From Lachnospiraceae bacterium (GTDB lineage Bacteria; Bacillota; Clostridia; Lachnospirales; Lachnospiraceae), in NCBI GenBank assembly GCA_022792885.1, contig JAAWBX010000039.1, forward strand, positions 1 through 47,280: 47,280 nt of DNA, in the 5' to 3' direction. The translations under genes and the position numbers were made by a program. Each line of letters starts with the position of its first letter. Positions within the stretch are counted from its first letter, which is position 1. This document shows positions 15,440-25,226 of this stretch, one piece after another. The notes under the pieces are model-generated. The model did no database searches and had not been told where the DNA came from. It saw only the letters and a list, made by a program, of their open reading frames with translations.

Positions 15440-16723
15440 GTGAGTGTACAGGTAGAAAATTTAGAAAAGAATATGGCAAAGCTGACCATCGAAGTACCGG
15501 CGGAAGATTTTGAGAAAGCGCTCCAGGCGGCTTACATGAAGAATAAGAGTAGATTCAACGTTCCGGGATTTCGCAAAGGAAAGGTTCCGAGAAATCTGAT
15601 CGAGAAGATGTACGGAGCGGGCGTGTTCTATGAGGAGGCTTTCAACAGCGTGGCGCCGGATGCGTATGATAAAGCGGCTACGGAGAGCGGTTTGCAGATC
15701 GTATCCCGTCCGTCGATCAGCGTGGTGAGCATGGAGGCCGGTCAGCCGGTGGTATTTACGGCGGAAGTGGCCGTAAAACCGGAAGTAACTTTGGGCGAGT
15801 ACAAAGGTTTGGAAGTCGAGAAGGCGAAGACCCGCGTAACAAAGGAAGAGGTCCTGGCTGAGATCAAGAAAGAGCAGGAGAAAAACGCGACCCAGGTAGC
15901 GGTGGACCGCCCGATCGAGAAGGACGATATCGCGGTAATCGATTTTGAGGGGTTTGTGGACGGCGTGGCTTTTGACGGCGGTAAGGGAGAGGGATTCCCG
16001 CTTACCATCGGCTCCGGCCAGTTTATCCCCGGTTTTGAGGATCAGCTGATCGGTGCGAAGACGGGCGACGACGTGGAAGTGAACGTGACGTTCCCGACGC
16101 CTTACCAGGCGAAAGAGCTGGAGGGGAAGGAAGCCGTATTCAAGGTAAAAGTTCAGGAAGTGAAAGCGAAGGAGTATCCGGAGCTGGATGATGAGTTTGC
16201 CAGTGAAGTATCCGAATTTGAGACGTTGGATGCGTATAAAGACGACGTGAAGAAGATGCTGTCCGAGAGGAAGAAAGCCGAAGCGAAGCGTCGGAAGGAA
16301 GACGCGCTGGTGGAGAAGGCGGTGGCGAATGCCGAGATGGAGATACCGGCTGCCATGATCCAGACGCAGGCCGAGAATATGATGGAAGATTTTCGGATGC
16401 GGATCCAGCAGCAGGGGATGTCCGTCGCTCAGTATATGCAGTTTACCGGTATGAATCAGGCTCGGATGATGGCGGAGATGAGCGAGCAGGCGAAGAAACG
16501 AATCTCCACCCGACTGGTGCTGGAGGCGGTCGCCAAAGCAGAGAATATCACGGCGGGAGAGGAAGACATCGAGAAGGAAATCGAGGAGATGGCGAAGGCT
16601 TACAATATGGAAGCCGATCGCATGCGCTCTTATCTGGGTGAGATGGAGAAGAAGCAGATGTCGGAGGACATTGCCGTCCAGAAAGCGGTGGATTTCCTGG
16701 TCAAGAACTGTGTAGAAGTGTAA
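15440..16723 (+). CDS. tig: Trigger factor, ribosome-associated chaperone
   Basis: Trigger factor binds ribosomal protein L23 at the exit tunnel and folds nascent chains; it also has peptidyl-prolyl isomerase activity. The 427-residue protein has the ribosome-docking signature [17 protein letters not shown] (about 45-61). The FKBP domain (about 155-240) includes [14 protein letters not shown] and [15 protein letters not shown], and a long helical C-terminal substrate-binding domain follows. Start is GTG 15440, nine bases after AAGGAGG. It heads the common tig-clpP-clpX cluster and sits behind a long structured leader. Confidence 0.96.
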   Translation: MSVQVENLEKNMAKLTIEVPAEDFEKALQAAYMKNKSRFNVPGFRKGKVPRNLIEKMYGAGVFYEEAFNSVAPDAYDKAATESGLQIVSRPSISVVSMEAGQPVVFTAEVAVKPEVTLGEYKGLEVEKAKTRVTKEEVLAEIKKEQEKNATQVAVDRPIEKDDIAVIDFEGFVDGVAFDGGKGEGFPLTIGSGQFIPGFEDQLIGAKTGDDVEVNVTFPTPYQAKELEGKEAVFKVKVQEVKAKEYPELDDEFASEVSEFETLDAYKDDVKKMLSERKKAEAKRRKEDALVEKAVANAEMEIPAAMIQTQAENMMEDFRMRIQQQGMSVAQYMQFTGMNQARMMAEMSEQAKKRISTRLVLEAVAKAENITAGEEDIEKEIEEMAKAYNMEADRMRSYLGEMEKKQMSEDIAVQKAVDFLVKNCVEV

Positions 16724-16745
16724 AGAGAGAATCGGGAGGCGTTTC

Positions 16746-17336
16746 ATGAGTTTGATTCCTTATGTTGTGGAAGCGACCGGCCACGGGGAGCGGTCCTATG
16801 ATATTTATTCCCGGCTTTTGAAAGACCGGATCATTTTTCTGGGCGAGGAGGTCAATGCGACGACGGCCAGCCTGGTCGTAGCGCAGCTGTTGTTTTTGGA
16901 ATCGGAAGATCCGGCCAAGGATATCAGCCTGTATATCAACAGTCCGGGCGGTGTGATCACGGCCGGTATGGCGATTTACGATACGATGAATTATATTAAA
17001 TGCGACGTGTCCACCATTTGTATCGGGATGGCGGCCAGCATGGGGGCGTTCCTCCTGGCCGGCGGCGCCAAAGGCAAGCGTTTCGCGCTGCCCAACGCGG
17101 AGATCATGATTCATCAGCCTTCCGGCGGCGCTCAGGGCCAGGCGACGGATATCAAGATCGTGGCGGATCGGATCATTGAGACACGGAAGAAGCTGAATGA
17201 GATTTTGGCGAAGAATACGGGGCAGCCTTTGTCGGTTATCGAGGTGGATACCGAGCGGGATCACTATATGACCGCCGAGGAGGCGTGCCGGTACGGTCTG
17301 ATCGACCGCGTGATTGAGACGGGAAATCGCAAATAA
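16746..17336 (+). CDS. clpP: ATP-dependent Clp protease proteolytic subunit
   Basis: This 196-residue serine peptidase forms the tetradecameric barrel that degrades proteins fed by ClpX or ClpC. The catalytic Ser is in [14 protein letters not shown] (about residue 98), the His in [10 protein letters not shown] (about 123) and the Asp in DTERDHYM (about 172). [18 protein letters not shown] is the conserved substrate-binding segment. Length matches the family. ATG 16746 follows GGGAGG. It lies 22 bases after tig and 16 bases before clpX, one operon. Confidence 0.96.
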   Translation: MSLIPYVVEATGHGERSYDIYSRLLKDRIIFLGEEVNATTASLVVAQLLFLESEDPAKDISLYINSPGGVITAGMAIYDTMNYIKCDVSTICIGMAASMGAFLLAGGAKGKRFALPNAEIMIHQPSGGAQGQATDIKIVADRIIETRKKLNEILAKNTGQPLSVIEVDTERDHYMTAEEACRYGLIDRVIETGNRK

Positions 17337-17352
17337 GAGGAGTTTATAGAGT

Positions 17353-18648
17353 ATGGCGAATAAATTTGAGAGCCTTTGCCGCTGTTCTTTCTGTGGAAAG
17401 TCTCAGGATCAGGTGAGGAAATTGATTGCCGGACCGAAAGATATTTATATCTGCGATGAATGTATTGAGCTGTGCTCCGAGATCTTGGACGAGGAGATGG
17501 AGGATGAAGAACCGGAGGATATGCGGGAAGGCATCAACCTGTTAAAACCGATGGAGATCAAGTCTTATCTGGACGATTATGTGATCGGGCAGGATGAGGC
17601 GAAAAAAGTTTTATCGGTGGCCGTGTACAATCATTACAAGAGAATTATGTCCGATCCGGAACCGGAAGTGGAACTTCAGAAGAGCAACGTGCTTCTTCTG
17701 GGGCCGACCGGTTCCGGTAAGACGTTCCTGGCCCAGACGCTGGCGAGGCTTCTGAACGTGCCGTTCGCCATTGCGGATGCGACCGCATTGACGGAGGCGG
17801 GTTATGTGGGCGAGGATGTGGAGAATATTCTGCTGAAGCTGATTCAGGCGGCGGATGGGGATATAAACCGCGCCGAATATGGGATTATTTACATTGATGA
17901 GATCGATAAGATCACGAAGAAGAGCGAGAACGTTTCGATTACCCGGGACGTGTCGGGAGAAGGCGTTCAGCAGGCGCTTTTGAAGATCTTGGAGGGGACG
18001 GAGGCAAGCGTACCGCCGCAGGGCGGCCGTAAGCACCCTCATCAGGAGATGTATCATATCAATACGACGAATATTTTATTTATCTGCGGAGGGGCTTTTG
18101 ACGGCCTGGAGAAGATCATAGCGCGCCGTCTGGGAAGTAACGCGATCGGTTTTAATGCGGAGATTTCCGAGCAGAATAAAGAAGACGTCAGCGCGCTTCT
18201 GAAGAAAGTCATGCCGCAGGATCTGACGAAGTTCGGCCTGATACCGGAGTTCATCGGCCGCGTGCCGGTTACGATCTCGCTGGATCTTCTGGACGAGGAA
18301 GCGCTGGTGCGTATCCTGACGGAACCGAAGAACGCGATTATCAAGCAGTATAAAAAGCTGCTGGCTATGGACGGCGTGGATCTTGTGGTTGAGGAGGACG
18401 CGCTTCGGGCGATTGCCCACAAGGCGGAAGAGCGCAAGACCGGCGCCAGAGGCCTTCGTTCGATTTTGGAGAACGTCATGATGGACATTATGTACCGGGT
18501 GCCTTCGGACGAGAATATCGGTCGCTGCCGGATCACGAAGGAAGTGGTGGAGGAGAAGGCGGAACCGGAATTGATCTATCGGGAAGAAGAAGTGCCGGGC
18601 CGGCGCGCGGGCAAGACGGGCCGCCGGAGCCGGAATGAGATCGCATAA
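17353..18648 (+). CDS. clpX: ATP-dependent Clp protease ATP-binding subunit ClpX
   Basis: This AAA+ unfoldase recognises tagged substrates and threads them into ClpP. The N-terminal zinc-binding domain CSFCGKSQ...CDECIELC (about 11-37) is followed by Walker A GPTGSGKT (near 117), the pore loop GYVGEDVE, Walker [11 protein letters not shown] and a sensor region. GGRKHPHQE corresponds to the conserved RKH loop. The 431-residue length is normal; the C-terminus is an Arg-rich tail ([16 protein letters not shown]) beyond the core. Last gene of the tig operon, directly followed by a terminator. Confidence 0.96.
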   Translation: MANKFESLCRCSFCGKSQDQVRKLIAGPKDIYICDECIELCSEILDEEMEDEEPEDMREGINLLKPMEIKSYLDDYVIGQDEAKKVLSVAVYNHYKRIMSDPEPEVELQKSNVLLLGPTGSGKTFLAQTLARLLNVPFAIADATALTEAGYVGEDVENILLKLIQAADGDINRAEYGIIYIDEIDKITKKSENVSITRDVSGEGVQQALLKILEGTEASVPPQGGRKHPHQEMYHINTTNILFICGGAFDGLEKIIARRLGSNAIGFNAEISEQNKEDVSALLKKVMPQDLTKFGLIPEFIGRVPVTISLDLLDEEALVRILTEPKNAIIKQYKKLLAMDGVDLVVEEDALRAIAHKAEERKTGARGLRSILENVMMDIMYRVPSDENIGRCRITKEVVEEKAEPELIYREEEVPGRRAGKTGRRSRNEIA

Positions 18649-18676
18649 AGGGATGGCATTTGCCATCCCTTTTTTA
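18647..18676 (+). terminator. Rho-independent terminator after clpX
   Basis: AAAGGGATGGCA (18647-18658) is followed almost immediately by its complement TGCCATCCCTTT (18661-18672), then more Ts. It overlaps the clpX stop and lies between convergent genes. It may also act on the minus strand for gnd, though its T-run there is poor. Confidence 0.88.
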
Positions 18677-18691
18677 TTCCGCTTGTCCGGA

Positions 18692-20143
18692 TTATACGAC
18701 ATAAGTCGTGGAAGCCGTGTCGCCGCCCTTGCCGGTCCAGTTTGTGTGGAAGAACTGTCCGCGGGCCTGGTCGACGCGCTCATAGGTGTGGGCGCCGAAA
18801 TAGTCTCTCTGGGCCTGCAGGAGATTGGCAGGCAGCCGTTCGGCGCGGTATCCGTCGAAATAGTTCAGCGCCGCGTTCATGGCCGGAGCGGGAACGCCGT
18901 TCATGAGAGCCGTTGCGCAGACCCGGCGCCAGCCGTCCTGTGCCGCCATGACCGCGTTCTTGAAATAATCGTCCAGCATCAGATTCTGCAGTTCCGGATT
19001 CTTGTCGAAAGCTTTCTTGATCTCGCCTAAGAACTGGCTGCGGATGATACAGCCGCCCCGCCACATAAGGGCGATACCGCCGTAATTCAGATCCCAGCCG
19101 TAAGTCTTTGCGGCCGTGCGCATCAGGGTGTAGCCCTGAGCGTAGGAGACGATTTTGGAGGCGTACAGCGCGTTCTTCACGTCTTCAATAAATGCTTTTT
19201 TATCTCCGCTGAAGGAGGGCGCCGGGCCGCTTAGGACTTTGGAAGCCGTGACGCGCTCTTCTTTCATGGCCGATAAGCAGCGGGCATAGACGGCCTCGCC
19301 GATTAGGGTCAGCGAAACGCCCTCGTCCAGGGCCGCGATGGCAGTCCATTTGCCGGTGCCTTTCTGGCCGGCCGTGTCAAGAATCTTCTCTACCAGAGGG
19401 GAACCGTCCTCGTCTTTATAGGCCAGGATGTCCCTGGTGATTTCGATCAGATAACTGTCCAAGACGCCTTTATTCCATTCTGCGAACACATCGTGAAGTT
19501 CCCCGGCGTTTAGCCCCAGGACATCTTTCATGATCTGATAAGCTTCGCAGATCAGCTCCATATCGCCATACTCAATGCCGTTGTGAACCATCTTCACAAA
19601 ATGTCCCGCTCCGCCGTTGCCTACCCAGTCGCAGCAGGGAGCGCCGTCTTCTACTTTGGCGCAGATGGCCTGGAGGATCGGTTTTACCGCGGGCCAGGCT
19701 TCCGGAGAGCCGCCGGGCATCAGGGACGGGCCGTTTAAGGCGCCTTCCTCTCCGCCGGAAACGCCGGTTCCGATATAGAGAAGGCCCTTGGATTCCACGT
19801 ATTTCGTGCGGCGCTCGGTATCCGGGAAATGGGAGTTGCCGCCGTCGATGATGATGTCGCCGGGTTCCAGAACTTCCAGAAGTTTTTCGATAAAATCATC
19901 CACGGGCTGTCCGGCTTTTACCATCATCATGACTTTGCGGGGCTTTGCCAGCGCGTCCGCCAGATCCTGCAAAGAGTAGGCGCCGACGATATTTTTGCCT
20001 TTGGCGCGTCCCTCGACAAAATGGGTCACTTTCTCGGTGGAACGGTTATATACGGCTACCGTGAATCCCTTGCTTTCCATATTCATAACCAGATTTTCGC
20101 CCATCACGGCCAGGCCGATAAGCCCGATATCTGCTTTTTTCAT
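18692..20143 (-). CDS. gnd: 6-phosphogluconate dehydrogenase, decarboxylating
   Basis: The enzyme oxidatively decarboxylates 6-phosphogluconate to ribulose 5-phosphate with NAD(P)+. The 483-residue protein has the N-terminal Rossmann motif GLAVMGENLVMNM (about 10-22), an NRST segment after the second strand (typical of NADP users), and DGGNSHFPDTERR. The 6PGD signature GGAGHFVKMVHNGIEYGDM carries the catalytic Lys near 185, and RDYFGAHTYER is near the C-terminus. Ribosome binding site AAGGAGAG on the minus strand. It lies 18 bases downstream of the sugar kinase, presumably one transcript. Full length and intact. Confidence 0.95.
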   Translation of the reverse strand: MKKADIGLIGLAVMGENLVMNMESKGFTVAVYNRSTEKVTHFVEGRAKGKNIVGAYSLQDLADALAKPRKVMMMVKAGQPVDDFIEKLLEVLEPGDIIIDGGNSHFPDTERRTKYVESKGLLYIGTGVSGGEEGALNGPSLMPGGSPEAWPAVKPILQAICAKVEDGAPCCDWVGNGGAGHFVKMVHNGIEYGDMELICEAYQIMKDVLGLNAGELHDVFAEWNKGVLDSYLIEITRDILAYKDEDGSPLVEKILDTAGQKGTGKWTAIAALDEGVSLTLIGEAVYARCLSAMKEERVTASKVLSGPAPSFSGDKKAFIEDVKNALYASKIVSYAQGYTLMRTAAKTYGWDLNYGGIALMWRGGCIIRSQFLGEIKKAFDKNPELQNLMLDDYFKNAVMAAQDGWRRVCATALMNGVPAPAMNAALNYFDGYRAERLPANLLQAQRDYFGAHTYERVDQARGQFFHTNWTGKGGDTASTTYVV

Positions 20144-20161
20144 CTTATACTCTCCTTGTTT

Positions 20162-21241
20162 TTAGCGTTTTACTCTCGCGTTTCCTTCATAGATACTCCA
20201 AACCTGCGCCTCGTCGGCCGGCTGCGCGTAGTCGTTTAACAGCGTTGCGGCCATGCATCCCGTCGCCCAGCCAAACTGAAGCCATTTTTTCGGCTCCCAG
20301 CCTTTGATCACGCCGTAGAGCATACCGCCGCTGAAGCCGTCGCCGCCGCCGATCCGGTCGAGAACCGGAATTTCTCTGGGTTCTTCCACATACCATGTAT
20401 CATCGGCCAGCATGATCGCGCCCCACATGTGTTCATTGGCGCTTAAAACCTGGCGCAGAGTGGTGGCGAAGGCTTTTACGTTCGGGTAGACTTTTCTGGC
20501 GTTTTCAATCATTCCCTTGAAAGCTTCGATTTTGTCGGCCAAGACTTTGCCGCCGGCTTCCGGCCCTTCCACGCCCAGGGCCAGCTGGAAGTCTTCTTCG
20601 TTGCCGATTAAGAAATCCGAAAGGGAAGCGATCTGCGTAAAGACGCTCCGAAGCTCTTCTTCGCGATCGATCCAGAAGGAAGCCCGGTAATTTAAGTCGA
20701 ACGAGATCAGCGTGCCGTACTGTTTGGCGGCCTTGGCCAGCTCCAGACAGAACAGGCTGGTTTCGTGCGAGAGCGCCGCGATCAGGCCGGAAATATGCAG
20801 AATCTGAATCCCGTCCTTTCCGAAAATTTCGGGAATGTCAAAATCGGAGATCGAGAGGGTCCTTCCGACTTCGCCGGCCCGGTCGTTCTGTACGCGGGGA
20901 CCCCGGAGGCCGTAACCGCTGTCGGCGATGTTAAATTGATGGCGATATCCCCAGGGACCTTCCTGGTCGATCTCCGCGCCGACGTAATCTATGTTCCTTG
21001 AACGGAGTTCATTTTTAATAAAGGTTGAAATAACACTACCCTTGACGAATTTTGTCAGAACGAGGGCATTTTCACCCAGTGCGGAAGCAATATTTAAAAC
21101 GTTGGATTCGGCGCTCGTCGCCTGCATATAAAACATATGGCTGGTCTGAACCGGCTGGCGGTCCACAGGAGTGATTCTTACACCCATACTTGTGGGGCAG
21201 GCAATGGCGTATTTGCTGTTTTCTCTCAATTTGATCCCCAT
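20162..21241 (-). CDS. PfkB-family sugar kinase, possible 2-keto-3-deoxygluconate kinase
   Basis: This 359-residue ribokinase-like kinase phosphorylates a sugar or sugar acid with ATP. The C-terminal signature DRIGGGDGFSGGMLYG carries the catalytic Asp in GGGD. NIASALGE is the N-terminal glycine-rich part, and FDLNYRASFW and IGNEEDFQLALG are typical of KDG-kinase-like members. KdgK would complete the route from the kduI locus 10 kb away (KDG to KDPG). It is somewhat longer than usual KdgK and paired with gnd, so another hexonate or ketose is possible. Ribosome binding site AAAGGAG. A 12-bp inverted repeat overlaps its promoter. Confidence 0.8.
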   Translation of the reverse strand: MGIKLRENSKYAIACPTSMGVRITPVDRQPVQTSHMFYMQATSAESNVLNIASALGENALVLTKFVKGSVISTFIKNELRSRNIDYVGAEIDQEGPWGYRHQFNIADSGYGLRGPRVQNDRAGEVGRTLSISDFDIPEIFGKDGIQILHISGLIAALSHETSLFCLELAKAAKQYGTLISFDLNYRASFWIDREEELRSVFTQIASLSDFLIGNEEDFQLALGVEGPEAGGKVLADKIEAFKGMIENARKVYPNVKAFATTLRQVLSANEHMWGAIMLADDTWYVEEPREIPVLDRIGGGDGFSGGMLYGVIKGWEPKKWLQFGWATGCMAATLLNDYAQPADEAQVWSIYEGNARVKR

Positions 21242-21286
21242 AAGATCTGTCTCCTTTCTTAGTTCCCATTGAGGTTTTATTTCTTT

Positions 21287-21315
21287 ATTTTAAAATACAA
21301 TAGATCGGAAAGCAA
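21287..21315 (-). promoter_or_regulatory. Promoter of the sugar kinase-gnd operon
   Basis: Reading leftward, TTGCTT (21315-21310), a 17-bp spacer and TAAAAT (21292-21287). The -35 box lies inside the left arm of the inverted repeat at 21310-21353. Confidence 0.6.
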
Positions 21316-21353
21316 GAGAAATTCCGTGGGAATAGATTATTTTTCTCTTGCTT
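21310..21353. repeat. 12-bp perfect inverted repeat overlapping the kinase promoter (operator candidate)
   Basis: AAGCAAGAGAAA (21310-21321) and TTTCTCTTGCTT (21342-21353) are exact reverse complements with 20 bp between them. The spacer itself holds ATTCC/GGAAT. The left arm covers the kinase -35 box and the right arm is about 20 bp from the engB -35. A bound regulator could act on either gene; a cruciform or RNA hairpin is the alternative. Confidence 0.55.
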
Positions 21354-21372
21354 AAATATAAACAGATTCTGA

Positions 21373-21401
21373 ATGACAAACCGGAGGAAAGTTGTTATAA
21401 T
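21373..21401 (+). promoter_or_regulatory. Extended -10 promoter of engB
   Basis: ATGACA (21373-21378), 17-bp spacer and TATAAT (21396-21401), preceded by TGT as an extended -10. It is 40 bp before the ATG. Confidence 0.7.
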
Positions 21402-21441
21402 ATAGGAGTTATCTGGAGGCAGAAAGCGGAGAATATCGAAT

Positions 21442-22044
21442 ATGGTGATTAAATCAGTAAATTTGGAGACGGTGTGCGGCGTGACCAGTTCGATGCCGGA
21501 GAACGACAAGCCGGAGATCGCTTTCGCAGGCAAATCGAACGTGGGGAAGTCTTCTCTGATCAACGCGCTGATGAACCGGAAGTCGTACGCCAGGACGTCG
21601 GCTCAGCCGGGCAAAACCCAGACGATCAATTTTTATAATATCAACGATACTTTATATTATGTGGATCTTCCGGGGTACGGATACGCGAAAGTTTCAAAAA
21701 CGGAACAGGAAAAATGGGGACGAATGGTGGAACGTTATCTGAATCAGTCGAAACAGTTGAAACAGGTATTTCTTCTGGTGGATATTCGTCACGATCCGTC
21801 CGCGAATGATAAAAAGATGTATGACTGGATCACATATCAGGGATATCGGCCGGTGATCATCGCGACAAAACTGGATAAGATCAGCCGGAATCAACTTGCC
21901 AGGCAGTTGAAGGCGATTCGCACCGGTCTGGGAATGGAGGGAAAAGAGGAAGTGATTCCGTTTTCGGCCCTGACAAAACAGGGGCGGGATGAAATTTGGG
22001 ATCGCATCGAAACATGGATAAGAGAGGGAGATCATGTGGAATAG
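21442..22044 (+). CDS. engB: Ribosome biogenesis GTP-binding protein EngB (YsxC/YihA)
   Basis: This essential small GTPase is needed for assembly of the large ribosomal subunit. The 200-residue protein has G1 AGKSNVGKSS (about 30-39), the G2 Thr in QPGKTQTINF, G3 DLPGYGYAKV (about 75), G4 TKLDK (about 142) and the G5 region SALTKQG. Length is typical. It starts at ATG 21442 and its last 11 bases overlap the DUF975 gene, suggesting translational coupling. Confidence 0.95.
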   Translation: MVIKSVNLETVCGVTSSMPENDKPEIAFAGKSNVGKSSLINALMNRKSYARTSAQPGKTQTINFYNINDTLYYVDLPGYGYAKVSKTEQEKWGRMVERYLNQSKQLKQVFLLVDIRHDPSANDKKMYDWITYQGYRPVIIATKLDKISRNQLARQLKAIRTGLGMEGKEEVIPFSALTKQGRDEIWDRIETWIREGDHVE

Positions 22045-22720
22045 AGAATTGTTGAAGAATAATGCGAAGGATGCCTTGCGGCGCTATTATCTGCCGGCGT
22101 TTCTGGTTTGCCTGGTTACGGCGCTTCTGTGCGGCGGCGCGAATGTGACGATACATTTGAGAGAAGGCGTGGAGGAGAGCCTGCATTTTTTCCGACATAT
22201 GGATTTTGGGATCCTGCTGGGTATTTTTTCTACGCTTTTTATGGCGAGCGTGATCAGCACGCTGTTTCATATTTTTGTGGGGAACGTGCTGGAAGTCGGT
22301 TCCGCGAAGTTTTTTGTGGAGAGCCGTAACGAAGGCCGCGCCGCGCCTCTTGAGACCGTACTGGCAGGTTTTACAAACGATTACGGGAAGACGGTGATCA
22401 CGCTTTTCCTCCGGAATCTGTATATTGCCCTGTGGTCTTTGCTGTTTGTGATCCCCGGTATTGTCAAGGCGTTCGAATACCGGATGCTGCCTTATATTCT
22501 GGCCGATTATCCCGATATCACGAGACAGGATGCGTTTGCGTTAAGCCGCCGTCTGATGGATGGTCATAAGATGGAAGCTTTTCTTTTGCAGATTTCCTTT
22601 ATCGGATGGTATATGCTGGGCGCATTGCTGTTCGGGATCGGCGTATATTTTGTATATCCTTATGTGGAAGCGACGTTTGCGGAATTTTATACTGCCCTGA
22701 AAGAGACGACACCGTTGTAG
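22034..22720 (+). CDS. DUF975-family integral membrane protein
   Basis: This 228-residue protein of unknown function begins MWNRELLKNNAKDALRRYY, the characteristic cytoplasmic start of DUF975. About five hydrophobic helices follow, with WSLLFVIPGIVKAFEYRMLPY in the middle and a conserved ALSRRLMDGHKMEAF loop before the last two. The pattern matches DUF975 proteins common in Firmicutes. It overlaps engB by 11 bases and is followed by a strong terminator, so the two form a bicistronic unit. No enzymatic motif is visible. Confidence 0.85.
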   Translation: MWNRELLKNNAKDALRRYYLPAFLVCLVTALLCGGANVTIHLREGVEESLHFFRHMDFGILLGIFSTLFMASVISTLFHIFVGNVLEVGSAKFFVESRNEGRAAPLETVLAGFTNDYGKTVITLFLRNLYIALWSLLFVIPGIVKAFEYRMLPYILADYPDITRQDAFALSRRLMDGHKMEAFLLQISFIGWYMLGALLFGIGVYFVYPYVEATFAEFYTALKETTPL

Positions 22721-22754
22721 AGCAAGAATACTTTGGCGCCTGATAAGGACACAC

Positions 22755-22795
22755 ACGGCCGGAGGATGCCCGCGGGAGATCACCGGCCGTTTTTG
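22755..22795 (+). terminator. Rho-independent terminator after the DUF975 gene
   Basis: ACGGCCGG (22755-22762) pairs with CCGGCCGT (22783-22790), with an inner CCCGCGGG palindrome in the loop and a T-run to 22794. Confidence 0.85.
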
Positions 22796-22871
22796 TTGCC
22801 AGGCATTCGAAGAAAGCTGCCGGCGGCAGATTTTGCGGGCCTGGAAATACAAGGAAAAGGAGATAAGAAGT

Positions 22872-23357
22872 ATGATAACCGTAGATTATGCAAAGGTGGA
22901 TGAGATACTGGATTCTTACCGGTATGATCCGTCGAAAGTAATCGCAATCATGCAGGACATTCAGAAGATTTACCGTTACCTTCCTCAGGAAGCCCTGGCG
23001 TATACGGCGAAAAAACTGAAGATCAGCGAAGCCAGGATCTTCGGCGTAGCGACGTTTTACGAGAATTTTTCGCTGGAATCCAAGGGAAAGTATGTGATTA
23101 AAGTATGCGCGGGTACGGCCTGCCATGTCCGGAAATCTGCGAAAGTCCTGGAGGCGATCTTTCAGGAGACCGGCCTTTCCCGGGAGAATCCTACGTCGGA
23201 GGACGGGCTGTTTACGATTGAGATCGTATCTTGTTTGGGCGCCTGCGGGCTGGCGCCGACCATGATGGTCAACGATACGACACATTCTTCCATGACACCG
23301 GAGAAGGCGGTGGCCCTGATTCGGGCTTTGCGAGAGGAGGCGGAGCATGAGGCTTAA
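22872..23357 (+). CDS. hydC: NuoE-like [2Fe-2S] subunit of NAD-dependent electron-bifurcating hydrogenase
   Basis: This 161-residue thioredoxin-like ferredoxin passes electrons between the flavin subunit and the catalytic subunit. The four cluster cysteines are in CAGTAC (near residue 82) and CLGACG (near 122), the usual NuoE spacing. The N-terminal helical part (KVIAIMQDIQKIYRYLPQEAL) and FGVATFYENFSL are family hallmarks. ATG 22872 is chosen over the longer frame because AAAAGGAGA lies upstream. It overlaps the next gene by 11 bases. It equals HndA/HydC in three- or four-subunit [FeFe] hydrogenases; the symbol follows the Thermotoga usage. Confidence 0.92.
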   Translation: MITVDYAKVDEILDSYRYDPSKVIAIMQDIQKIYRYLPQEALAYTAKKLKISEARIFGVATFYENFSLESKGKYVIKVCAGTACHVRKSAKVLEAIFQETGLSRENPTSEDGLFTIEIVSCLGACGLAPTMMVNDTTHSSMTPEKAVALIRALREEAEHEA

Positions 23358-25224
23358 TACGTTAGAGGAATTTCGGGCGGCCGGGGAGGCCTATCGCCGC
23401 CTGCTGGAAGCACAGAAAAAAAAGGTACTGGTCTGCAGCGGAACCGGCTGCGTGGCGGCCGGTTCTCTGAAGGTTTATGAAAAATTCCAGGATGTCATGA
23501 ATCGGAAGGGGCTCTCTTTTGAACTGGAACTGGAAGAAGACCCTCACAAGGATCTGGTAGGATTGAAGAAATGCGGTTGTCACGGTTATTGCGAATACGG
23601 TCCGCTGCTTCGGATCGAACCGGCCGGCCTTTTGTATGTTCGCGTTTCGCCGGAGGATGTGGAAGAGATTGTGGAGAAAAGCATCCTGTCGGATGAGGTG
23701 ATCGAGCGTCTCTGTTATCGGGACGACGGACAATTTTACGCAAAACAGGATGAGATTCCTTTCTATAAGAAACAGACTCGCCTGGTGCTGGAGCACTGCG
23801 GGCGGATCAACGCGGAATCTATTGAAGAATACATAGCGGTCGGCGGCTATCAGGCGCTGGCGAAGGCTCTTTTTGACATGAAGCCGGAGGAGATCGTAAG
23901 AGAAATCTCCGAGAGCGGCCTGCGCGGCCGCGGCGGCGGCGGTTTCCCGGCGGGGCGGAAATGGAGCCAGGTGGCGGCTCAGAAGAATTTCCCCAAATAT
24001 GTGGTTTGTAACGGCGACGAGGGCGATCCGGGCGCGTTTATGGACTGTTCCGTTATGGAGGGCGACCCGCACCGGATGATCGAGGGTATGATCATCGCGG
24101 GAATCGCCACCGGAGCGGAGGACGGTTATATCTATGTGCGGGCGGAATATCCGCTGGCGATCAAACGCCTGTCCATCGCCTGGGAGCAGGCGGAAGAAGC
24201 CGGCCTTCTGGGAGAGAATATCTTGAATTCCGGAAAAAATTTCCGGCTTCATATCAGCAAGGGGGCGGGAGCTTTCGTCTGCGGAGAGGGTTCGGCGCTG
24301 ACCTCCTCCATTGAGGGGAATCGGGGAATGCCGCGGACGAAACCGCCGAGGACCGTTGATCATGGTCTGTTCGCGCAGCCGACCTGCTTGAACAACGTGG
24401 AAACGTTTGCGAATGTGCCGCTGATCATTGAGAGGGGAGCGGCCTGGTACCGGACGATCGGCACGGAGAACAGTCCGGGAACGAAGACGTTTTCCCTGAC
24501 CGGCAATATTAAGAATACCGGGTTGATCGAAGTTCCCATGGGCACCAGCCTGCGGGAAGTGGTGTTTGAGATCGGCGGCGGTATTAAAAATAATAAAGAA
24601 TACAAGGCCGTTCAGATCGGAGGCCCTTCCGGCGGATGCCTGACGAACGAACATCTGGATTTGCCGCTGGATTTTGATTCCTTAAAACGGGCCGGCGCGA
24701 TCATCGGTTCCGGCGGTCTGGTCGTGATGGACGAGGATACCTGTATGGTGGAGATCGCCCGCTTCTTTATGGAATTTACGAAGAAAGAATCCTGCGGCAA
24801 ATGTACGCCGTGCAGGGAGGGTACGAAGCGGATGCTGGAGATTCTGGAGCGGATCGTGGCCGGGGAAGGCACCGTGGAGGATGTGGAGATGCTGGAAGAG
24901 CTGGCTCAGACGATCCAGGCGGCTTCCCTGTGCGGTCTGGGCAAGACCGCGACCAATCCGGTTTTGTCTACGCTGCGGTATTTTCGCGACGAATATATGG
25001 CTCATGTGGTGGAGAAGCGTTGTCCGGCCGGAAGCTGTCAGAAGCTGAAAGTCTTCCGGATCATTCCGAAAAAATGCAAAGGATGCGGGAAATGCGCCAG
25101 AAACTGTCCGGTGGGCGCGATCCAGGGAGAACTCCGTGGCCTTCACCGGATCGATCCGGAAGTTTGTATCCGGTGCGGGACCTGCGCGGCGAACTGCTCG
25201 TTCGACGCGGTTGAGGAGGTGTAA
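23347..25224 (+). CDS. hydB: NuoF-like flavin subunit of NAD-dependent electron-bifurcating hydrogenase
   Basis: This 625-residue subunit holds FMN and the NAD(H) site, where flavin-based bifurcation is thought to occur. Domain order: an N-terminal thioredoxin-like [2Fe-2S] part with CSGTGC and CGCHGYC (to ~100); the FMN/NAD domain with GRGGGGFPAGRKW (near 195) and CNGDEGDPGAFMD; an SLBB domain; a [4Fe-4S] site CGKCTPCREG (near 481); and two C-terminal ferredoxin motifs, CKGCGKCARNCP and CIRCGTCAANC. The N- and C-terminal additions distinguish it from plain NuoF and match HydB/HndC. It lies between the NuoE-like and catalytic genes with minimal gaps. Confidence 0.95.
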   Translation: MRLNTLEEFRAAGEAYRRLLEAQKKKVLVCSGTGCVAAGSLKVYEKFQDVMNRKGLSFELELEEDPHKDLVGLKKCGCHGYCEYGPLLRIEPAGLLYVRVSPEDVEEIVEKSILSDEVIERLCYRDDGQFYAKQDEIPFYKKQTRLVLEHCGRINAESIEEYIAVGGYQALAKALFDMKPEEIVREISESGLRGRGGGGFPAGRKWSQVAAQKNFPKYVVCNGDEGDPGAFMDCSVMEGDPHRMIEGMIIAGIATGAEDGYIYVRAEYPLAIKRLSIAWEQAEEAGLLGENILNSGKNFRLHISKGAGAFVCGEGSALTSSIEGNRGMPRTKPPRTVDHGLFAQPTCLNNVETFANVPLIIERGAAWYRTIGTENSPGTKTFSLTGNIKNTGLIEVPMGTSLREVVFEIGGGIKNNKEYKAVQIGGPSGGCLTNEHLDLPLDFDSLKRAGAIIGSGGLVVMDEDTCMVEIARFFMEFTKKESCGKCTPCREGTKRMLEILERIVAGEGTVEDVEMLEELAQTIQAASLCGLGKTATNPVLSTLRYFRDEYMAHVVEKRCPAGSCQKLKVFRIIPKKCKGCGKCARNCPVGAIQGELRGLHRIDPEVCIRCGTCAANCSFDAVEEV

Positions 25225-25226
25225 AG

